NCBI GenBank assembly: GCA_023383815.1
Contig: JAHDYG010000006.1
Location: forward strand, 25,061-89,060
Direction of reading: 5' to 3'
Source: Rhodocyclaceae bacterium
GTDB lineage: Bacteria > Pseudomonadota > Gammaproteobacteria > Burkholderiales > Rhodocyclaceae
Length of the DNA stretch: 64,000 bases
This document shows positions 35,450-44,781 of this stretch, in pieces. Position numbers and translations under genes: made by a program. The number at the start of each line of letters is the position of its first letter. Within the stretch, counting starts at the first letter, position 1. A model generated the notes under the pieces. That model was not told where the DNA came from and did no database searches. It saw only the letters and a program-made list of their open reading frames with translations.

Positions 35450-35923
35450 TTACACGTCGGCGCGGTACTTGTCCTGGGAGGGCGGGCATGGCAGTCCAGG
35501 TTAGGCGAACTGCGCCTTGATCGCAGCCGTATCGCCGGTTGCGGCCACTTCCTGGAGCTTGTTCGCCTGTCCGATGTAGTGCATCGCGATGCGGCGCACT
35601 TCGTCCGGCTCCTGGAAGAAGTTCGCCTTGACGCGGGTCGGCTTCCAGCCCGTACCCTGTTCGGTTCCCGGCCTGAACAGCGCACCCATGCCGGAATTGG
35701 CGGTCGCCGCGATGAGGTTTGCGGCCGCGAGCACCTGGGCCTTGTCGTACGGAACCGTGCCATCGACGACCTGTGCCTTGATCTTGCTCATGTTCCAGGC
35801 CATGAAGGTGTAGCCAGACTGACGGGTCTTGATCATGTCCTCGGCCGACATCTGGGCCTGGGCGGACGGGGCGAGCAGCGCGAGGGCGAGTGCGCCGATG
35901 GGTGCGAGCAGGGTCTTGTTCAT
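35450..35923 (-). pseudogene. Cytochrome c' gene with stop codon and destroyed heme motif
   Basis: The frame encodes a signal peptide (MNKTLLAPIGALALALLAPSAQA) and a cytochrome c' four-helix body (RQSGYTFMAWNMSKIKAQV; EVRRIAMHYIGQANKLQEVA). It stops at TAA (35503-35501) after 140 codons, just before the C-terminal heme site. Reading through the stop in the same frame gives PGLPCPPSQDKYRADV and a second TAA at 35452-35450. Class II cytochromes end with a CxxCH motif at this position. Here CPPSQ stands where CxxCH is expected, so TCC replaces a Cys codon and CAG a His codon, each one substitution away. The family alignment needs no gaps. The product therefore cannot bind heme c in the normal way: either a decayed gene or an unusual heme-less four-helix protein. 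An AAAGGA site lies upstream. Confidence 0.75.
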
Positions 35924-35986
35924 TCTTGCAATCCTTTCCAGTGGTTCGACGGTGTGAAGCCTCGGTTCGGACCTTCCGGCGTGCTC

Positions 35987-36027
35987 AGCGGTTCCGCGAC
36001 CGGCACGCGCGCGGAACGCGAACCGCT
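35987..36027. repeat. Inverted repeat in the cytochrome c'/chemoreceptor divergent region
   Basis: AGCGGTT (35987-35993) and AACCGCT (36021-36027) are the outer arms of a 41-base element that also contains nested GTTCCGCG/CGCGGAAC. It lies between two divergent genes and could be a regulator site or an RNA hairpin. No clear promoter is seen beside it. Confidence 0.35.
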
Positions 36028-36137
36028 TGCGAGCGCTCAAGCCGTGGCAGTTCGGGGCCGTAGAACAGGGGTAGGGATGTGGCGGGCGAGGGGCCGGCCG
36101 CAAGCGATGCAACGATGATCGAAAGAGGCGGACGAAG

Positions 36138-37751
36138 ATGGCGAACACACCGATCTGGGTGAGGCTTACCGGGGCGATCTGGCTGATGCTGGTGATCGCA
36201 TGGGGCAGCATGATCGTCTGGGAGACTCGGGTCAATCGTGATATCGCGATCGACCAGGCATCCGATTTCGCGAGCAGTGTCAATGAGATGACGATGGCTG
36301 GCCTGACCGGGATGATGATCACCGGCACCATCGGCCAGCGCGATGTCTTTCTCGACCAGATCAAGGAGCTGTCCTCGGTACGCGATCTGAAGGTGATCCG
36401 GGCCGAGGCCGTCAACCGGATCTTCGGACCCGGAAATGCGGCCGAGTCGGCGCTCGATGACGTCGAGCATTCGGTGCTGAAGAGCGGCGAAGCCTACGTC
36501 AGGGTCGAGACCGATGGCCGCCATGGCGAGCATCTGCGCGTCGTGTTCCCGGCCCTGGCACTGTCGAACTACCTGGGCAAGGACTGCATCGCCTGTCATC
36601 AGGCGAGCGAGCGCGAGGTGCTTGGTGCGGTGTCGATGCGCATCTCGCTCGATCGCGTGAATGAGGCGGTGACGAGCTTCCGCAACCAGAGCATCCTGTT
36701 CGCGGTTCTCGTGTCGCTGCCGCTGATCGGGTTCGTGTTCCTGTTCATCCGCCGCTTCGTCACCCGTCCGCTCGAGGAGCTGTCCGGCAGCCTCGCCGAC
36801 ATCGCGCGCGGAGAGGGTGACCTGACCCGCCGTCTGGAGGCGAAGAACGACGACGAGATCGGCCGCACCGCGAGGACCTTCAACCAGATGCTGTCGGCGA
36901 TCGCCGGACTGGTCCGCCAGGTCAGCACTTCGGCGGCCGAGGTGACGAGTTCTGCGCGCGGGCTGGCGATGAGTGCGGCCGACGTCGCGAAAAGCTCACA
37001 CCGCCAGAACGATCAGTCGGTCAGTGCTGCCGAAGCCGTCGAAGGACTCAACGAGAGCATCACCCACATTGCGGCGAGCACCGAACACGTGCGCGAGCGT
37101 TCGCGCGAGAGCCTTGCACGCTCACACGAGGGCAAGGAAAGCCTCGGCCACCTGATCCGCGAGGTCGGGCAGGTCGAACAGGCCGTGCATTCGATGGCTG
37201 AGTCGGTCGGCGCCTTCGTGCATTCGACCGATGCGATCACCCGCATGACTGCCGAGGTGCGTGAGATCGCCGAGCAGACCAATCTGCTCGCGCTCAACGC
37301 GGCGATCGAGGCTGCGCGGGCCGGTGAGCAGGGACGTGGTTTTGCTGTGGTGGCCGACGAGGTGCGCAAGCTGGCCGAGAAATCGGCACGCTCGGCCGGC
37401 GAGATCGATGCGGTGACACAGGAGATCTCCCGTCAGTCGGGCACGGTTCAGCAGTCGATTCAACGCGGTCTCGACCATATCGACAGCAGCCGCAAGGCTG
37501 CCGAAGTCGTGTCCGACGTGCTGGTGGCGGCGAACGATTCGGTCGCCGAAGTCGGCGAAGGCCTCGACCGCATCGTCACGGCGACCGATGCGCAGCGGGA
37601 TTCGAGTCAGGCGGTGACGGGCAGTATCGAGGCCATTGCCGAGATGGCGCGCAGGAACAACCGGGCGATCGAAGAGACGGAACAGGCGGCACGGGCGCTG
37701 GAAACGCTGGCGGCCCGTCTGCAGGAATCGGTTTCGCGGTTTCGCGCCTGA
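36138..37751 (+). CDS. Methyl-accepting chemotaxis protein with periplasmic heme motif
   Basis: A 537-residue chemoreceptor. One membrane helix lies near residues 7-27, a periplasmic sensor at about 28-185, a second helix at about 186-204, then HAMP and a signalling domain with the conserved tip [20 protein letters not shown]. The sensor domain carries CIACH at residues 150-154, a c-type heme attachment motif, exported with the receptor and therefore open to cytochrome c maturation. Heme-c chemoreceptors such as Desulfovibrio DcrA sense oxygen or redox state, and a similar role is likely here. No C-terminal CheR-docking pentapeptide is seen. It is divergent from the degenerate cytochrome c' gene. 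Confidence 0.88.
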   Translation: MANTPIWVRLTGAIWLMLVIAWGSMIVWETRVNRDIAIDQASDFASSVNEMTMAGLTGMMITGTIGQRDVFLDQIKELSSVRDLKVIRAEAVNRIFGPGNAAESALDDVEHSVLKSGEAYVRVETDGRHGEHLRVVFPALALSNYLGKDCIACHQASEREVLGAVSMRISLDRVNEAVTSFRNQSILFAVLVSLPLIGFVFLFIRRFVTRPLEELSGSLADIARGEGDLTRRLEAKNDDEIGRTARTFNQMLSAIAGLVRQVSTSAAEVTSSARGLAMSAADVAKSSHRQNDQSVSAAEAVEGLNESITHIAASTEHVRERSRESLARSHEGKESLGHLIREVGQVEQAVHSMAESVGAFVHSTDAITRMTAEVREIAEQTNLLALNAAIEAARAGEQGRGFAVVADEVRKLAEKSARSAGEIDAVTQEISRQSGTVQQSIQRGLDHIDSSRKAAEVVSDVLVAANDSVAEVGEGLDRIVTATDAQRDSSQAVTGSIEAIAEMARRNNRAIEETEQAARALETLAARLQESVSRFRA

Positions 37752-37774
37752 GCGCGAGCGAGACGCATCGGGAC

Positions 37775-37802
37775 CGCCCGCTCCGGAGTTCCGGAACGGG
37801 CG
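37775..37802. terminator. Bidirectional terminator hairpin
   Basis: CGCCCG-C-TCCGGA and TCCGGA-A-CGGGCG form a 13-position stem with a single C-A mismatch and a two-base gap, in the 62-base space between the convergent chemoreceptor and protease genes. Confidence 0.5.
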
Positions 37803-37813
37803 ATCGATGGTCT

Positions 37814-39274
37814 TCAGCCGATGCGGACCGGAACGTAGATCCGGTTGTTGCCGCGCTGGATCAGCAGTGCGAACCGGTTGCCGGAACGCTCCAGCAACTG
37901 GCGCAGTTGCGCGAGATTGGCCACGGGCTGGTTGTTGAGGGCAAGGATCACGTCGCCCGCCTGCAGCCCGGCGTTTGCGGCCGCGCCGCTGACTTGCTCG
38001 ACCGCCACACCGCCGCGCACCCCGAGGCGGCTGGCCTCGTCCGCGGAAAGGTTGCGCCCCTGCAGGCCGAGCTTGCCGCCCAGATCCTCACCAGGGCGGG
38101 CGCCCGGCGCAGTGGCCGTCTGCGCCTGCATCTCGTCGAGCGTCACGTCGAGCGTCTGGCGTTTGCCGTCGCGCCACACGTCGAGCCGGATCTTCGTGCC
38201 GGGGCGTTTCTCGCCGATCATGCGCGGCAGGTCGCTCGACTCGCCGACCCTGGTACCGTCGACACCGATCACGACGTCGCCCGGCTGCACGCCGGCCTTC
38301 TCGGCCGCGCTGCCGGGCTCGACGCTCGACACCAGTGCCCCCATCGGTTCGGCCAGGCCGAAGTTCTGGGCCAGATCCTTGTCGACGCCCTGGATCGTGA
38401 CCCCCAGTTTGCCGCGCTGGACGCGCCCGAACTCGATGAGCTGATCCTTGATGTGCAAGGCGACGTCGATCGGGATCGCGAACGAAATGCCCATGAAGCC
38501 GCCGGACCGGGAATAGATCTGCGAATTGATGCCGATCACCTCGCCAGCGAGGTTGAACAGGGGCCCCCCGGAATTGCCGGGGTTGATCGCGACGTCCGTC
38601 TGTATGAAGGGCACGTAGTTTTCGTCCGGCAGCCGTCGCGCCTTGGCCGAGATGATGCCGGCGGTCACGGTGTTGTCGAAGCCGAAGGGCGAGCCCATCG
38701 CTACGACCCATTCGCCCACGCGCGCCTGCTCGGCGTCGCCGAGGCGCACCGTCGGCAGCCCTTCGGCGTCGATCTTGAGAAGCGCGATGTCGGTACGCGT
38801 GTCCGAGCCGATCAGCTCGGCCTTGAACTCGCGCTTGTCGATCAGGCGCACCGTCACCTCGGTGTCGGCCCCGGCCTCGCCGACGACATGGGCATTGGTC
38901 AGGACATAGCCGTCGCTGCTGACGATGAAACCCGAGCCGATGCCACGGCTGATCCGCGGACCCCGCCCAGGATGACCGGGCATGCCAGGGGTCGGAACGC
39001 CAAAGCGGCGCAGGAAGTCGTAGAACGGATCGTCTGCGAACGGGAAGTCCATCGCCGACGTCTCCTGCCGTCGCACGACGCTGATATTGACGACGGCCGG
39101 ACCGACTTCATCGACGAGATCGCCAAAATCCGGCAGGCCATAGCGGTTCGGTTTGATGAGGGCCGCCGACGCGGTGTCGGCCGCACGTGCATGGGCCGCG
39201 GAGAGGGCGCCGTTGTGCGGCACGGGCAGGGCCAGCATGAACGACATGGCGCCAGCAAGAATCAGGGTACGCAT
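37814..39274 (-). CDS. degP: Periplasmic serine protease, DegP/HtrA (MucD) family
   Basis: A 486-residue trypsin-like protease/chaperone with two PDZ domains. An N-terminal signal region (MRTLILAGAMSFMLALPVPH) is followed by the catalytic triad: His in LTNAHVV, Asp in RTDIALLKI and Ser in NPGNSGGPLF. PDZ1 starts near RGKLGVTIQG, and PDZ2 contains GVAVEQVSGAAANAGLQAGD. It degrades or refolds damaged envelope proteins. I chose the ATG at 39274 for the signal peptide; a GGAGGA motif lies about 12 bases upstream, a little far. It is divergent from oxyR across about 200 bases. Confidence 0.9.
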   Translation of the reverse strand: MRTLILAGAMSFMLALPVPHNGALSAAHARAADTASAALIKPNRYGLPDFGDLVDEVGPAVVNISVVRRQETSAMDFPFADDPFYDFLRRFGVPTPGMPGHPGRGPRISRGIGSGFIVSSDGYVLTNAHVVGEAGADTEVTVRLIDKREFKAELIGSDTRTDIALLKIDAEGLPTVRLGDAEQARVGEWVVAMGSPFGFDNTVTAGIISAKARRLPDENYVPFIQTDVAINPGNSGGPLFNLAGEVIGINSQIYSRSGGFMGISFAIPIDVALHIKDQLIEFGRVQRGKLGVTIQGVDKDLAQNFGLAEPMGALVSSVEPGSAAEKAGVQPGDVVIGVDGTRVGESSDLPRMIGEKRPGTKIRLDVWRDGKRQTLDVTLDEMQAQTATAPGARPGEDLGGKLGLQGRNLSADEASRLGVRGGVAVEQVSGAAANAGLQAGDVILALNNQPVANLAQLRQLLERSGNRFALLIQRGNNRIYVPVRIG

Positions 39275-39480
39275 GGGGGTTCTGTTTCCTCCGGAATGAT
39301 CGGTTCGAATCGGGTAGACGCCCATCCCGCGGGCGTGTTCCCGGCTTGCCGAAGCAAGGGGCATGTGGGGGCACTTGCAGCAGGCATCAAGCACCTATCG
39401 AGGAATGGCTTGGAAAACCTGTCGCACGGTAACATGTCGACGTGACCGATGCCGCGGTCCGTGCAAGGGAGAGCCACCCG

Positions 39481-40422
39481 ATGACGCTAACCGATCTGCG
39501 ATACCTCGTTGCGCTGGCCCGCGAGCGCCATTTCGGACGGGCGGCGGAGAAGTGCCATGTCAGCCAGCCCACCCTGTCGGTGGCCATCAAGAAGGTCGAG
39601 GACGAGCTCGGCATCCAGCTCTTCGAGCGCAGTGCCACCGAGGTCAAGATCACGCCGACCGGGCAGAGGATCGTCGCCCAGGCCGAACGGGTCCTGATGG
39701 AAGCGGCCCAGATCCCCGAGATCGCATCCGCAGGCAAGGATCCGCTCGCCGGCCCATTGCGGCTCGGGGTCATCTACACGATCGGTCCCTACCTGTTGCC
39801 GCGCCTGATTCCACGTGTGCACCAACTCGCCCCGCGGATGCCGCTCGTCATTCAGGAGAACTATACGACCCGCCTCGTGGAGGCCTTGCGGCGTGGCGAG
39901 CTGGACGTGCTGATCCTGTCATTGCCCCTCGATGAGGCGGGCATCGTCGCCCAGCCGGTCTACGACGAGCCGTTCCGTGTGCTGCTGCCTGCCGATCATC
40001 CGTGGACCGCGCAGCGCCGCATCGATCCGGACACGCTGGCCGACGAGCAGTTGCTGCTGCTGGGCTCCGGCAACTGCTTTCGCGATCAGGTGCTGGAGGT
40101 CTGTCCGCAGTGCCGCAACATCAGTGGTCTCCAGCGCACGCTCGAAGGCAGCTCGCTCGAGACGATCCGTCACATGGTTGCGACCGGGCTTGGCATCACC
40201 GTGCTCCCGAGTTCGGCCGCCGACGAGCTGCCGGAGCACAATTCGTTGATCGCGGTCCGACCGTTCTCCGATCCCGAGCCGGTACGGCGGGTTGCGCTCG
40301 CGTGGCGGGTCACCTACCCGCGCAGCGGGGCGATCGACGTGCTGCGCAGCGCAATCCTCGAAAGCGCCTTGCCCGGCGTGCGGCCGGTCGGGCGAGCGCC
40401 GGCCGTGGTCGAGGCAGGCTGA
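39481..40422 (+). CDS. oxyR: Hydrogen peroxide regulator OxyR (LysR family)
   Basis: A 313-residue LysR-type activator. The N-terminal winged HTH reads MTLTDLRYLVALARERHFGRAAEKCHVSQPTLS-like. The effector domain contains the redox pair C199 and C208 (GSGNCFRDQVLEVCPQC), at the same numbering as E. coli OxyR, with an additional cysteine at 211. Peroxide should form the C199-C208 disulfide. The ORF track starts at a GTG (39442); I prefer the ATG at 39481, preceded by GGGAGAG and matching the family N-terminus. It is followed by an FAD reductase gene after 17 bases. Confidence 0.9.
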   Translation: MTLTDLRYLVALARERHFGRAAEKCHVSQPTLSVAIKKVEDELGIQLFERSATEVKITPTGQRIVAQAERVLMEAAQIPEIASAGKDPLAGPLRLGVIYTIGPYLLPRLIPRVHQLAPRMPLVIQENYTTRLVEALRRGELDVLILSLPLDEAGIVAQPVYDEPFRVLLPADHPWTAQRRIDPDTLADEQLLLLGSGNCFRDQVLEVCPQCRNISGLQRTLEGSSLETIRHMVATGLGITVLPSSAADELPEHNSLIAVRPFSDPEPVRRVALAWRVTYPRSGAIDVLRSAILESALPGVRPVGRAPAVVEAG

Positions 40423-40439
40423 GGGTGCCGGCGACGGGC

Positions 40440-41582
40440 ATGACCGCCGACCCCCTGATCATCGTCGGAACTGGCAGTGCGGGCTATGGACTGCTGCGGG
40501 CGATCCGCCAGGCGGATCTCGGTGGCGAGATCCTGATCGTGACGGCCGACGAGGGGGCATCGTACTCAAAGTCGCAACTGCTCGACGGGGTCGCGCGTGG
40601 CAAGGAGGCGGGTGATCTGGTGATTGCGACGGCCGACCAGATGGCGCACCGCTACGAGGCGACGGTGCTCGCGCACACTCGCGCGCTGGCGATCGACCGC
40701 GAACGCCGTGTGCTCCTGACCTCGCGCGGGGATTTCCGCTATGCCCGTCTGGTGCTCGCGACCGGTGCCGAACCATTGCGTCCGCCCGTGTTGCGTGGGA
40801 CGGCCGCGGACAAGGTGTTGACCGTGTCGAGCCTGTCCGATTACCGATACTTCCGCCACCAGCTCGCCGGCCGTCAGCGGGTCGCGATCCTCGGTGGCAG
40901 TGCTGCCGGGTGCGAGTTTGCCGATCACCTCCAGCGCGCCGGATGCGCGGTCTACCTGTTCGAGGCCGGCTCGCGCCTGCTGGTCGAACGCCTGCCTGCC
41001 TTGTGTGCGTCGCGTCTTGCGCAACGGCTTGCTGGAGCTGGTGTGCACGTATTGCTCGAGCAGGGCGTGCACCGGGTTGACCATGGTGTCGACGGCCTCG
41101 AACTCACGATGCTCTCCGGCGAGCGCATGACCGTCGACGTCGTCCTGTCGCTGCAGGGCGTGCGCCCGCGTACCGGACTCGCCGCGCGGGCCGGGCTGGA
41201 GGTGCGCAGGGGGATCGTTGCGGATCTGGAGCTGCGCACGTCGGATCCGGATATCCGCGCATTGGGCCGTTGCGCCGAGATCGCCGGGCGACCGTTTTCG
41301 CATCCCGACGATACCGCAGCCGCCTCCCATGTGCTGGCAAGGATCCTGGCAGGCGGGCGTGCGCGCATGGTGTGGGCGCCTCGGGCGCGTCACCTGCAGC
41401 TGTCTTCGTGCCCGCTGGTGCTGTGCGATGCGCCGCCGGTGCCGGGCGAATGGGTGGAGACGGCGACGCGAGGGGGCGTCACCGCCCGCTACCTGGATGG
41501 TCGCGGTATCCTGCGGGGCTTCGTGCTGATGGGTGATGCCGTTTCGATGGCGGAGCGGCTTTCAGCGCAGCTGGCGGGCTGA
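40440..41582 (+). CDS. FAD-dependent NAD(P)H oxidoreductase, rubredoxin-reductase-like
   Basis: A 380-residue flavoprotein of the pyridine-nucleotide-disulfide reductase superfamily. The FAD-binding start is LIIVGTGSAGYGLLRAI, the NAD(P) loop is VAILGGSAAGCEFADHL, and ARLVLATGAEPLRPP and the C-terminal IRALGRCAEI complete the fold. No redox-active CxxC pair is present, which suits rubredoxin or ferredoxin reductases. It probably belongs with oxyR in one operon and may feed electrons to a small iron protein in peroxide defence, but no rubredoxin gene is in view. Start ATG 40440; GTG 40425 is an alternative. Confidence 0.75.
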   Translation: MTADPLIIVGTGSAGYGLLRAIRQADLGGEILIVTADEGASYSKSQLLDGVARGKEAGDLVIATADQMAHRYEATVLAHTRALAIDRERRVLLTSRGDFRYARLVLATGAEPLRPPVLRGTAADKVLTVSSLSDYRYFRHQLAGRQRVAILGGSAAGCEFADHLQRAGCAVYLFEAGSRLLVERLPALCASRLAQRLAGAGVHVLLEQGVHRVDHGVDGLELTMLSGERMTVDVVLSLQGVRPRTGLAARAGLEVRRGIVADLELRTSDPDIRALGRCAEIAGRPFSHPDDTAAASHVLARILAGGRARMVWAPRARHLQLSSCPLVLCDAPPVPGEWVETATRGGVTARYLDGRGILRGFVLMGDAVSMAERLSAQLAG

Positions 41583-41613
41583 TCCGAAGGCACGCGACTG
41601 CGGGTACGGAGTC

Positions 41614-44178
41614 TCAGCCTGCGCCCCCACCCCTTTTTCTGGGCCGTGCAGTGCTCGTGGCCTCGGTTGCGGCGGGGCTTGCGTCCGGCGCCGCAGCGCC
41701 TGTGCCTGCCTTCGGGGCGCGCGGCTTCTTCGCCTCGAACTCGAAGCCGACCTTGCCGTCCTTCCCTCGCACGAGAAAGGCGGAGAACTTCCGCCGCGTC
41801 CGCGCAGAGACGAATCCCTTGAGCAGATCGGTGCGCCCTTCGGCGAGCAGCTTCGACATCTGGGCACGTTCCACGACCTGTTGCAGGATGATCTTGCCCG
41901 AGCGAAAGTCGCAGCGTCTGGCGGCGCCGACCGAATGCTCGCAGACGTAGGCCAGACCATGCTCGAAGACCCGCCCGCCGCATTTCGGGCAGGGGCCGAG
42001 TGATTCCTGGGAGGAGAAGTCGACCGGCTCGGCGTTCTCATCCGATTCCTTCGGCTGGCCGAAATCGAACTCGGGCTGCCGGTCGTCGTTGAGCCGGATC
42101 TCGGCATTGAAAAGCCGTCCCATCTTGCTGCGGAAACCGGTCAGGGGGCCGACCCGACCGGTACGCAGCAGCGTCTCGATCTCCTCGATCTCGAACTGCC
42201 GGCCGGCGACGATCTTCCAGGCGTTCCAGTCGCATGACTGGCAAGCGTACTTCTTGTAGTTCTCGCGCACGGTGCCACCGCATTTCGGACAGGGCGCGGC
42301 GAGGGTCGCGAAGTCGCCCGGCACGGTATCCGATTCGTAGCGCCGGGCGCGTTCGACGATCTCGCGCGCCATCTCCGCGATCTCGTGCATGAACGCGTCG
42401 CGTGACAGGCCGCCATGCTCCATCTGTGCGAGCTTGTGCTCCCACTCGCCCGTCAGTTCCGGCGAAGTCAGGGAACGCACGCCAAGGCCCTTGAGCAGCG
42501 TGATCAGCGAGAACGCCTTGGCGCTCGGCACCAGTTCGCGCCCTTCGCGGTGAAGGTACTGTTCGGCGATCAACCCCTCGATGATCTGAGCGCGCGTGGC
42601 CGGAGTGCCGAGCCCGCGGTCGGCCATGGCCGCACGCAGTTCCTCGTCGTCGACCATCTTGCCGGCGCCCTCCATCGCAGAGAGCAGCGTTGCTTCGTTG
42701 TAACGTGCGGGCGGCTTGGTCTGCAGCGCCTTGAGCACGATATCCTCGGTCGCCACCGATTCGCCCGGGGTTACGGCGACAAGCCGCGCGCCGCCTTCGG
42801 GACCGTCCTCGACTGCAGCTTCCTTGCCATAGACGGTGAGCCAGCCCGGGCTGACGAGCACCTTTCCTTCGGTCTTGAAGGCTTCGCCCGCGACCCGCGT
42901 GACGCGCGTGGTGAGGCGATATTCCGCGGCAGGGTAGAAGATCGCGAGGAACCGACGTACCACCAGATCGTAGATCTTGTGTTCGGGTTCGGACAGATTC
43001 TTCGGCGTCGCGCCCGTCGGAATGATCGCGAAGTGGTCGGAGATCTTCGTGTTGTTGAAGATCCGCTTGTTCGGGCGCACCCAACCGTTGCGTCCGATCT
43101 CTTCGGCGAACGGCGCGTACTCGGCCGGCAGCGAGCGCATGACCTCGCCGACTGTCGAGACGTAGTCCTCGGGCAGCGCCCGCGCATCGGTCCGGGGGTA
43201 GGTCAGGACCTTGTGCCGCTCGTACAGGGCCTGGGCGATCTGCAGCGTGGCGCGGGCGGAAAAGCCGAACCGGCCGTTGGCCTCACGCTGCAGGCTCGTC
43301 AGGTCGAACAGCAGCGGCGAGAGTTGGGTCGAAGGCTTCGATTCTTCGCTGGCGATGCCGGGCTGTCCGTCGCAGCGATCACGAATGGCTTCCGCCTTGT
43401 CCTTCTCCCAGATGCGGAAGGCGCTGGCGTGCTCGTCGCCGTCGCGCTTGCGGAAGGCTTCGTCGAACCAGCGTCCCGTGTACTCGCCCGCCGCACACTC
43501 GAAGCGGGCTTCGAGTTCCCAGTAGTCTCGCGAGCGGAACTTGCGGATGCGTTCCTCGCGCTCGACCACGATGGCAAGGGTCGGCGTCTGGACGCGTCCG
43601 ACCGTCGTCAGGTGAAAGCCCCCCGTCTTCGAGTTGAAGGCGGTCATCGCGCGTGTCCCGTTGATGCCGATCAGCCAGTCGCTCTCGGCACGGCAGACCG
43701 CCGCTGCGCGCAGACCTTCGACCTCCTCGGCCGACTTGAGCCGGGCAAAGCCATCGCGGATGGATGCCGGAGTCATCGATTGAAGCCAGAGACGGCGAAC
43801 CGGCTTCTTGGTCTTCGCGTGCTCCGCGATGAAATTGAAGATCAGCTCACCCTCTCGGCCCGCGTCACAGGCGTTGATCACGCCTTCGACGTCCTTGCGC
43901 TTGATCAGGCGCGTGAGCAGTTTGAGCCGGTCGTGGGTCTTGTCGATGGGCTTGAGCGCGAAATGGGGAGGGATCACCGGCAGGTGAGCAAAGGTCCATT
44001 TGCCGCGCTTGACCTCGAATTCCTCGGGGGCGGCCAGTTCCAGCAGATGGCCGACGGCCGAGGAGAGCACGTAATCATCCGACTCGAAGTAATCCTTCTC
44101 CTTCGTGAACCCCCCCAGCGCGCGGGCGATGTCCTGCGCGACGGATGGTTTTTCAGCGATGATCAGTTGCTTGCTCAT
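41614..44178 (-). CDS. topB: DNA topoisomerase III (TopB) with zinc-ribbon C-terminus
   Basis: An 854-residue type IA topoisomerase. The Toprim domain shows IIAEKPSVAQDIA (catalytic Glu9) and CDAGREGELIF (about 104-114). The active-site tyrosine is Y327 in VLTYPRTDARALP. It is about 200 residues longer than E. coli TopB. The extra C-terminal region has zinc-ribbon cysteines (CPKCGGTVRENYKKYACQSC and a second CPKCGG...C) plus a lysine/alanine-rich tail. It decatenates replication intermediates and resolves recombination structures. A hairpin marks the end of the upstream smg unit. Confidence 0.92.
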   Translation of the reverse strand: MSKQLIIAEKPSVAQDIARALGGFTKEKDYFESDDYVLSSAVGHLLELAAPEEFEVKRGKWTFAHLPVIPPHFALKPIDKTHDRLKLLTRLIKRKDVEGVINACDAGREGELIFNFIAEHAKTKKPVRRLWLQSMTPASIRDGFARLKSAEEVEGLRAAAVCRAESDWLIGINGTRAMTAFNSKTGGFHLTTVGRVQTPTLAIVVEREERIRKFRSRDYWELEARFECAAGEYTGRWFDEAFRKRDGDEHASAFRIWEKDKAEAIRDRCDGQPGIASEESKPSTQLSPLLFDLTSLQREANGRFGFSARATLQIAQALYERHKVLTYPRTDARALPEDYVSTVGEVMRSLPAEYAPFAEEIGRNGWVRPNKRIFNNTKISDHFAIIPTGATPKNLSEPEHKIYDLVVRRFLAIFYPAAEYRLTTRVTRVAGEAFKTEGKVLVSPGWLTVYGKEAAVEDGPEGGARLVAVTPGESVATEDIVLKALQTKPPARYNEATLLSAMEGAGKMVDDEELRAAMADRGLGTPATRAQIIEGLIAEQYLHREGRELVPSAKAFSLITLLKGLGVRSLTSPELTGEWEHKLAQMEHGGLSRDAFMHEIAEMAREIVERARRYESDTVPGDFATLAAPCPKCGGTVRENYKKYACQSCDWNAWKIVAGRQFEIEEIETLLRTGRVGPLTGFRSKMGRLFNAEIRLNDDRQPEFDFGQPKESDENAEPVDFSSQESLGPCPKCGGRVFEHGLAYVCEHSVGAARRCDFRSGKIILQQVVERAQMSKLLAEGRTDLLKGFVSARTRRKFSAFLVRGKDGKVGFEFEAKKPRAPKAGTGAAAPDASPAATEATSTARPRKRGGGAG

Positions 44179-44259
44179 GCCTGTCGGGCTGCCTTGGGCG
44201 ATGCGGGGTCGGACCCCGCCATTGGAGGAAGGTGTGCGGCGGATGATAAAGACTTCGCA

Positions 44260-44284
44260 GCAGGGCCCGCAAGCTTGGCCCTGC
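44260..44284 (-). terminator. Terminator-like hairpin after smg
   Basis: GCAGGGCC and GGCCCTGC form a perfect 8-bp stem with a nine-base loop, five bases beyond the smg stop. On the minus strand it is followed by TGCGAAGTCTTTATC, so the T-tract is weak. Confidence 0.45.
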
Positions 44285-44289
44285 CCGAC

Positions 44290-44763
44290 CTAGTGGAGCA
44301 GCGTGGGCGAGTCGTCCGGATCGTCCTCGCCGGTGAGCAGCTCGTCGAGAATCAGCGTGTCAAGGGTCTGATCCTGTTGCCACAGAATCATCAGAACGAT
44401 GATCTTGAAGCGGTGGAGCGTCAGCGTGAATCCGTTCAACGCCAGCGCCCGCTCGATGATGAGCTCCCGCATCGTGGCATCGAGGATTCCGGCGCTTTCG
44501 AGAAACAAGAGGAACCCCCGGCACTCGCCGTCGAGGCCGGACTCCTCGCGAGGCGCGAAAATGCGAACTGAATCGGGTGCCGGGCGGCGCAGCAATGGTG
44601 GGCTGGAGGCACCGGCGCGCAGGCCCGAGAGCCACGCCAGTGCCTCGGAAATCTCCTCATCCTCGAAGCCCGCGGCCGAGAGCTTGCGCGCGAGCTGGTC
44701 CGACTCGGGGCAGGCGTCTGCGTGGACGTAGTTTTCGAACAGGTAGACAAGGATGTCGAACAT
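44290..44763 (-). CDS. smg: Smg family protein (DUF494)
   Basis: A 157-residue acidic protein of the Smg/DUF494 family, recognisable from MFDILVYLFENYV at the start, GFLLFLESAGILD in the middle and the helical ALNGFTLTLHRFKIIVLMILWQQ. The molecular function is not established. In many proteobacteria smg lies beside dprA, topA/topB and def-fmt, exactly as here. It begins 18 bases after dprA ends on the same strand. Confidence 0.87.
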   Translation of the reverse strand: MFDILVYLFENYVHADACPESDQLARKLSAAGFEDEEISEALAWLSGLRAGASSPPLLRRPAPDSVRIFAPREESGLDGECRGFLLFLESAGILDATMRELIIERALALNGFTLTLHRFKIIVLMILWQQDQTLDTLILDELLTGEDDPDDSPTLLH

Positions 44764-44781
44764 GGGTGGTCCGGGCAGTCT

